NCBI GenBank assembly: GCA_902826385.1
Contig: CADEEU010000123.1
Coordinates: 1-9,357, forward strand
DNA from: an uncultured Acidobacteriota bacterium
GTDB lineage: Bacteria > Acidobacteriota > Blastocatellia > Pyrinomonadales > Pyrinomonadaceae
Length of the DNA stretch: 9,357 bases
Direction of reading: 5' to 3'
In this document: positions 5,890 through 9,357 of the stretch, in pieces
How the letters are laid out: every line of letters starts with the position of its first letter
Numbering within the stretch: the first letter of the stretch is position 1
Program-made: the position numbers and the translations under genes
The notes under the pieces: model-generated
Seen by the model: the letters and a program-made list of their open reading frames with translations, nothing else
Databases searched by the model: none
Told to the model about the DNA's origin: nothing

Positions 5890-7242
5890 TTATTTGTTCA
5901 GCACCGCCGGCTGGGGCGTTAGTATCAGTCGGTGCCAGCGCGGAAAGCTCATTACGCTGTCCGCGTCGTTTTTCATGCGTTTGATGTAGGCCGTTTGAAG
6001 GTAAAGCTGTTCTTCGGTCGGCCAGTTCAATAGGATGATCGGGTTAAAGGACACGAGCGTTTTTTCGTCAGGCAACGCAGTAGGCGGAAGACTTGAATTG
6101 GCGTTTGCGTTCGACGCCGAGTTTACATTTGAATTCGTATTCAAATTGCTGTTCGCGTTAGATGCGTTTAACGAGACCTGCTGATCGCGGTCATAAGCCG
6201 CTGACGAAAGGAGCAAGTGATTGCGAAGCGGTACCGCGGCCTGTGTCGGGTTATCACCCGCGGCGTCGTAGATACGTGTTTGTTTGTCGAATGCGCAAGC
6301 GATCTTGGCTGAATCAGGCGACCAGACGGGCCGCACCGCTGTCAGGCCGTCGTCAAGCCTTCGCTCGCGGCCCGATTTCTCTATCACGCGCGGACGGCCG
6401 ATCGGCACGAACTGCTCTTTGTTCTGTTCTGCCTGATATTCAAGGTACTGCCATTCGCGCCCGGTCGCGGCCAGTGCCGCGAGCATCGAGCCGTCCGGCG
6501 ACCAAACATAATAAAAATAGATTAGCCCCTCGTTCTGCGTGAGCGGTTTTATGCCGTCGCCTTCGGCGTTGCAGATATAGATCTGCTCGGTGCGGAACGT
6601 CAGCACGCCGGTCGGCGGTGCCGGTGTAGCTGTAACGGTCGGCAGATCGGCGTTTGCGTTTGCTTCCGGATCGGTCGTTTCGGTTGTATTCGTGTTGGTG
6701 TTTGAGTTACCGTCCGCTGCCGGCGTCGCTGTTCTCGCGGGTGCTTCGCCGTTCGGCGTCGGTGTAGCTGCGGCGGCCAGGACACCTCGTGTCATTGCTA
6801 CAAAAGCGACCGTTGACGAATCCGGCGACCAGACGATCGTATCCGGGAAGTGCACGGCCATCGCGTCCGGCGTGACCTTTTTCAACAGTACGCCCTCGGC
6901 CGAATACATATCTAGCCGAAACTCCGACTGCGTATCCGCGAGCACGTGATACACCGCCAAAATCCGCTTGCCATCCGGCGACGGGATGGTTTTGTCGAGC
7001 AGCTCTTGTGAGCGATTTTGGTCGAAGTCCGCCTGAACGGCCGCATTGCGCTCTTCGGTGTTCCTTGCCTTTAGTTCCGGGGCAGGAACGTCCGCTTCAT
7101 AACGATAATTAAGCCGAACGGACGCAACGTCTTTCAAACTGGTGATTACCGGCCCGGACGGCGGCTCGACGGGCCGCGGACAGCCTGACAAAGAGAGGGC
7201 CGCAAGCAGGACAAAACCTGCGATAGTCTTCTGAAACTTCAT
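5890..7242 (-). CDS. PD40/TolB-like propeller lipoprotein with two Asn/Thr-rich inserts
   Basis: 450 aa. The N-terminus is a clear lipoprotein signal with lipobox LSGC and lipidation Cys21, followed by a Pro-rich spacer. PD40-type blades are visible at about 85-98 (IPSPDGKRILAVYH), 137-149 (VWSPDSSTVAFVA), 246-258 (VWSPDGSMLAALA) and 306-319 (VWSPDSAKIACAFD). Two low-complexity inserts interrupt the fold, at about 155-212 (Thr/Pro/Ala/Asn) and 358-386 (Asn/Ser repeats), and probably form disordered loops. No catalytic motif is seen, so a binding or scaffold role at a membrane is most likely; this is inference. It starts 18 nt after the M61 gene and is followed after 4 nt by the DinB-like gene, so all three are probably one operon. 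The ATG has no Shine-Dalgarno. Confidence 0.85.
   Translation of the reverse strand: MKFQKTIAGFVLLAALSLSGCPRPVEPPSGPVITSLKDVASVRLNYRYEADVPAPELKARNTEERNAAVQADFDQNRSQELLDKTIPSPDGKRILAVYHVLADTQSEFRLDMYSAEGVLLKKVTPDAMAVHFPDTIVWSPDSSTVAFVAMTRGVLAAAATPTPNGEAPARTATPAADGNSNTNTNTTETTDPEANANADLPTVTATPAPPTGVLTFRTEQIYICNAEGDGIKPLTQNEGLIYFYYVWSPDGSMLAALAATGREWQYLEYQAEQNKEQFVPIGRPRVIEKSGRERRLDDGLTAVRPVWSPDSAKIACAFDKQTRIYDAAGDNPTQAAVPLRNHLLLSSAAYDRDQQVSLNASNANSNLNTNSNVNSASNANANSSLPPTALPDEKTLVSFNPIILLNWPTEEQLYLQTAYIKRMKNDADSVMSFPRWHRLILTPQPAVLNK
6094..6168 (-). repeat. Asn/Ser-codon low-complexity tract in the PD40 lipoprotein
   Basis: This stretch encodes residues 359-383, built from alternating Asn with Ser, Thr, Ala, Leu or Val (for example NANSNLNTNSNVNS). 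Asn appears as both AAT and AAC and spacer codons vary, so the DNA is not a perfect tandem repeat. The protein pattern appears to be maintained despite the DNA divergence. Confidence 0.6.
6646..6711 (-). repeat. Second Asn/Thr-codon tract in the PD40 lipoprotein
   Basis: This stretch encodes residues 178-199 (GNSNTNTNTTETTD, then ANANAD). It is flanked on both sides by Ala/Thr/Pro-rich sequence containing TATP or TATPAP motifs, which makes the insert look like a linker between two propeller blades. Confidence 0.55.
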
Positions 7243-7260
7243 TTCTAAGATAAAGATATT

Positions 7261-8988
7261 TTATAGCTCGGCGTTCAAATAGCCTTGATAGAGCCTGGCT
7301 TGATCGGTCGTCGGATTTGCGACCGGCGAAAAACTGAATTCTTTTCGCATGTTAGCACCGAGCGTAAACGTCACATCGCGGAGCTTGTCGAACCTGAAGA
7401 TCGTTAATTTGATCTTGTCGTTAGGCTTTTTTTCACCAAGGTAAGACTGCATGAACGTTTGGCTCGCCCGGTAACCGTCCACGGCGACGATCTGGTCGCC
7501 CGTATTCAAACCCTGCTCGTAGGCTGGCGTGTCCGCCGGCACCGAGCGTATCGTCAGCCGCCCGCTTTCTTCGGCCAGATCGGCCCCAAGATAAGCCCGT
7601 CCCTTGCTCGGCTCGGCAACATTTACACTGAGGCCGATGCCTTTTAATATCCCGGCGTAATCGATTTCAGCCTCGCCGCGAACGTATTTCGCAAAGAAAT
7701 CGTCGAGGCTTTTGCCGGCCATCATTTCGGACACTTTCTGAAAATCTTCCGGCGTAAAGTTGCGGCCTTTTTTGAAAACCTCGTTATAAAGATGCCGCAT
7801 AACGTCGTCCATCGACTTGGATCCGCCCGATGAAGTCCTGATCGTAACATCGAGCATCATGCTGACGATGTCGCCTTTGTCGTAATACGAGATCTGGTTG
7901 TTGACCGAATTTTCGTCCTGGCGGTAGTACTTGATCCACGCGTCCATGCTTGCTTCTTCAAGACTCGTTTCAAATCGACCGGGCCTTGCCTGAAGCTGTT
8001 CGATCATCGTCGCTTTGCCGTCAAGGAATTCCTTGTCCGATATCAAACCCGCTCGTCTGAGTAAAAGGCCTTCATAGTAGGACGTCATACCCTCGGCAAC
8101 CCACAGCAGTTTTGTGTAATTCTCGTTCTCGTAATCAAACGGACCGAGAGCGTCGGGCCGGATACGTTTTACGTTCCAGAGGTGGAAATATTCGTGCGCG
8201 ACAAGATTGAGAAAGCCGATGTAGCGCGACTGCGGCTTGAAACCAAAGCGGTTCCATTGCAGTGCAGTCGAATTCAGATGCTCCAGCCCGCCGCCGCCGC
8301 GTAAATTTATTATGAACGTGTAATCGTCGAACGGCAGCTCGCCGAATATCTTGTAACCTTCGTCCGCGATCTTTGCAACGTCCTTAGACATCTGCCTCAG
8401 ATCGTAATTACCTTCGCCGGTGACGACAATGTGGTGCGGTTTGCCCTGAACGTCGAACGTTATTTCGTTAAAGTCGCTGACCTCGAACGGCGAATCGTAT
8501 AAAACGTCGAAATTCTCGGCACGGAAAACATTCGTCTGTCCGGCGACCTTCGGCAAACCGGTCGCGATCTTCCATTTGCCGTACGGTTTGACCGTTACGG
8601 TCGAGGGAGCTTTAAGCTGGCCTTTCGGGAACAAGAGCAGTGCGGCGTTGTTCCAAAAAGCGTGTTCATCGTTAAGCTCGTTTGTGCGGACGGTAAGTTC
8701 GTTCGAATAGACGCGGTACGCAACCACCATCTCACGCACTCCTTTCGCATCGACCGTCCAGGTGTTCTTATTAACCTTTCGCCACGCGATCGCCTGTCCC
8801 GTAGCAGTCTTAACCGAAAAATCCTGAAGGTGCCGCGCGTACTCGCGGATAAGATAGCTGCCCGGCGTCCAGACCGGCATTTTCAGATCGACGCTTTGCT
8901 GCGCGGTGTTCCATTTCAGCCGCATTTCAACTTCCAGCAAATGCGTCGCCGGTTTGGTCATCGAGACCGTGTAAGCGATTTCGGGCAC
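7261..8988 (-). CDS. M61-family aminopeptidase with C-terminal PDZ domain
   Basis: 575 aa from GTG at 8988, the longest form possible after an in-frame TAG at 9022-9024. It is a zinc metallopeptidase of the gluzincin type (glycyl-aminopeptidase group). The N-terminal beta-rich domain (about 1-180) begins with PEIAYTVSM. The catalytic domain carries GGGGLEH (231-237), the zinc motif HEYFH (265-269; H265, E266, H269) and WVAEGMTSYYE (296-306), where E299 is the probable third zinc ligand. Tyr368/369 (SYYDKGD) is the likely transition-state residue. A PDZ domain occupies about 455-545 (RAYLGADL, then GLNTGDQIVAVDG). Homologues are usually exported, yet this form lacks a signal peptide and its GTG lacks a Shine-Dalgarno; the 5' end appears broken (see 9022-9114). 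The PD40 lipoprotein follows after 18 nt. The catalytic part is intact; the peptide substrate is unknown. Confidence 0.9.
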   Translation of the reverse strand: MPEIAYTVSMTKPATHLLEVEMRLKWNTAQQSVDLKMPVWTPGSYLIREYARHLQDFSVKTATGQAIAWRKVNKNTWTVDAKGVREMVVAYRVYSNELTVRTNELNDEHAFWNNAALLLFPKGQLKAPSTVTVKPYGKWKIATGLPKVAGQTNVFRAENFDVLYDSPFEVSDFNEITFDVQGKPHHIVVTGEGNYDLRQMSKDVAKIADEGYKIFGELPFDDYTFIINLRGGGGLEHLNSTALQWNRFGFKPQSRYIGFLNLVAHEYFHLWNVKRIRPDALGPFDYENENYTKLLWVAEGMTSYYEGLLLRRAGLISDKEFLDGKATMIEQLQARPGRFETSLEEASMDAWIKYYRQDENSVNNQISYYDKGDIVSMMLDVTIRTSSGGSKSMDDVMRHLYNEVFKKGRNFTPEDFQKVSEMMAGKSLDDFFAKYVRGEAEIDYAGILKGIGLSVNVAEPSKGRAYLGADLAEESGRLTIRSVPADTPAYEQGLNTGDQIVAVDGYRASQTFMQSYLGEKKPNDKIKLTIFRFDKLRDVTFTLGANMRKEFSFSPVANPTTDQARLYQGYLNAEL

Positions 8989-9021
8989 CGCTGTTTGCGT
9001 TCGCGTCGATTTCGGCTTCGG

Positions 9022-9114
9022 CTAACGCTGGTTCGCCGGTGTTTCTCGGTACATAGAAATAAGGGTTAAAGCGGCAAAAAAGACAAGCACCGACTGGTTA
9101 AAAATTCTAGGCAT
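9022..9114 (-). pseudogene. Detached signal-peptide leader of the M61 gene (in frame, ended by TAG)
   Basis: ATG at 9114 lies in the same frame as the M61 gene, 42 codons upstream of its GTG. It encodes MPRIFNQSVLVFFAALTLIS, a plausible signal peptide (Arg followed by a hydrophobic core), then ten more residues and a TAG stop at 9024-9022. A GGAG lies 12 nt upstream (9130-9127), a fair ribosome binding site with long spacing. Between about 9028 and 8990 another frame encodes ALAEAEIDANANS, which looks like a cleavage site and mature N-terminus. This suggests two compensating indels, or a nonsense change, that separated leader and enzyme. A sequencing error or a genuine short leader ORF are the alternatives. 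Confidence 0.45.
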
Positions 9115-9235
9115 CAGTTTTACAAACTCCGTCCGGGCGATGAGGTTTATCTTTCTTTATCTTACTATAGATGTTTCGGTTAGCCACTTCGGGGTGAGGT
9201 ACAGGTAGTTCGTCAGTTTAAACCCTTCGGCTTTT

Positions 9236-9288
9236 CTTTGCGTGCTTTGCGTGCTTTGCGAGAAGCGGGTTTTAGTCCCACGCAAAGC
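9236..9288. repeat. CTTTGCGTG tandem repeat with long inverted repeat
   Basis: Three 9-base units start at 9236, 9245 and 9254: CTTTGCGTG, CTTTGCGTG and CTTTGCGAG. A reverse copy follows at 9279-9288 (CACGCAAAGC), which pairs over 10 bp with 9244-9253; alternatively GCTTTGCG (9253-9260) pairs over 8 bp with 9281-9288, with an inner GGG/CCC stem. The ACGCAAAG motif is a common intergenic repeat in several bacterial phyla. No T run follows on either strand, so it is not a standard terminator. The rest of the 186-base gap between 9115 and 9300 shows only a possible -10 (TATAGT, minus strand, 9169-9164) for the M61 unit. Confidence 0.7.
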
Positions 9289-9300
9289 TCTAAAGGAAGA

Positions 9301-9357
9301 CTAGAAGCCCATCCTCAAATCCGAAAACAAAATGGAGAAATTAACCTTAAATGACGG
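9301..9357 (-). CDS. Possible C-terminal end of a gene entering from the right edge
   Basis: The minus strand is open from the right edge for 18 codons and ends with TAG at 9303-9301. The encoded end is SFKVNFSILFSDLRMGF. It finishes in Phe with hydrophobic residues at -2 and -4, as in the last strand of outer-membrane beta-barrels. The orientation agrees with every other gene here. Eighteen codons are far too few to prove a gene, so this is a tentative call. Confidence 0.3.
   Translation of the reverse strand, partial: PSFKVNFSILFSDLRMGF

Noticed and set aside
9244..9288. CTTTGCG hairpin as a rho-independent terminator
   Set aside because: No run of T follows the stem on either strand.
9332..9357. 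Plus-strand ATG starting MEKLTLND
   Set aside because: There is no Shine-Dalgarno, only eight codons are visible, and it opposes the direction of every other gene.

Overview
All supported genes in this window lie on the minus strand, so the region reads from right to left. The source looks like a bacterium with a cell envelope rich in lipoproteins. Two neighbouring lipoproteins carry Asn/Ser-rich low-complexity tracts. PD40/TolB-type propellers, an M61 aminopeptidase and a DinB-like protein occur together. This mix reminds me of Acidobacteriota (Blastocatellia/Pyrinomonadaceae-like), but that placement is inference from style and not from a marker gene.

Layout in transcription order. (1) At the right edge there may be the last 18 codons of another gene (9301-9357), followed by 186 bases holding a CTTTGCG repeat with a long inverted repeat. 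(2) An M61-family metallopeptidase with a PDZ domain (7261-8988); its expected signal-peptide region lies upstream in the same frame but is cut off by a stop codon. (3) A PD40-propeller lipoprotein (5890-7242). (4) A DinB-like protein that starts 4 nt after the lipoprotein stop (5352-5885). (5) murA (3962-5263). (6) A HinT-type HIT protein (3513-3863). (7) A TPR lipoprotein (2593-3486). (8) A GAF-GAF-AAA+-HTH sigma54-dependent activator (394-2505). (9) The start of a secreted PD40 propeller protein that runs off the left edge (1-258).

How they fit together. Genes 2 to 4 are packed tightly enough (18 and 4 nt gaps) to be one transcript. HIT and TPR (26 nt gap) form a second couple. murA sits between them with 88 and 98 nt gaps. 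The theme is the cell envelope: the first committed step of peptidoglycan synthesis, two lipoproteins, an exported-type peptidase and a secreted propeller. The regulator at the end has its own promoter region, which contains a perfect 6-1-6 palindrome and a further half-site. This is the clearest regulatory signal in the window and suggests autoregulation. The regulator also has GAFTDA where the sigma54-contact loop is normally GAFTGA.

No tRNA, rRNA, CRISPR array, insertion sequence or attachment site was seen. I did not find a clearly undescribed multi-gene system. The points most worth checking are the operator cluster, the GAFTDA loop and the broken 5' end of the M61 gene.
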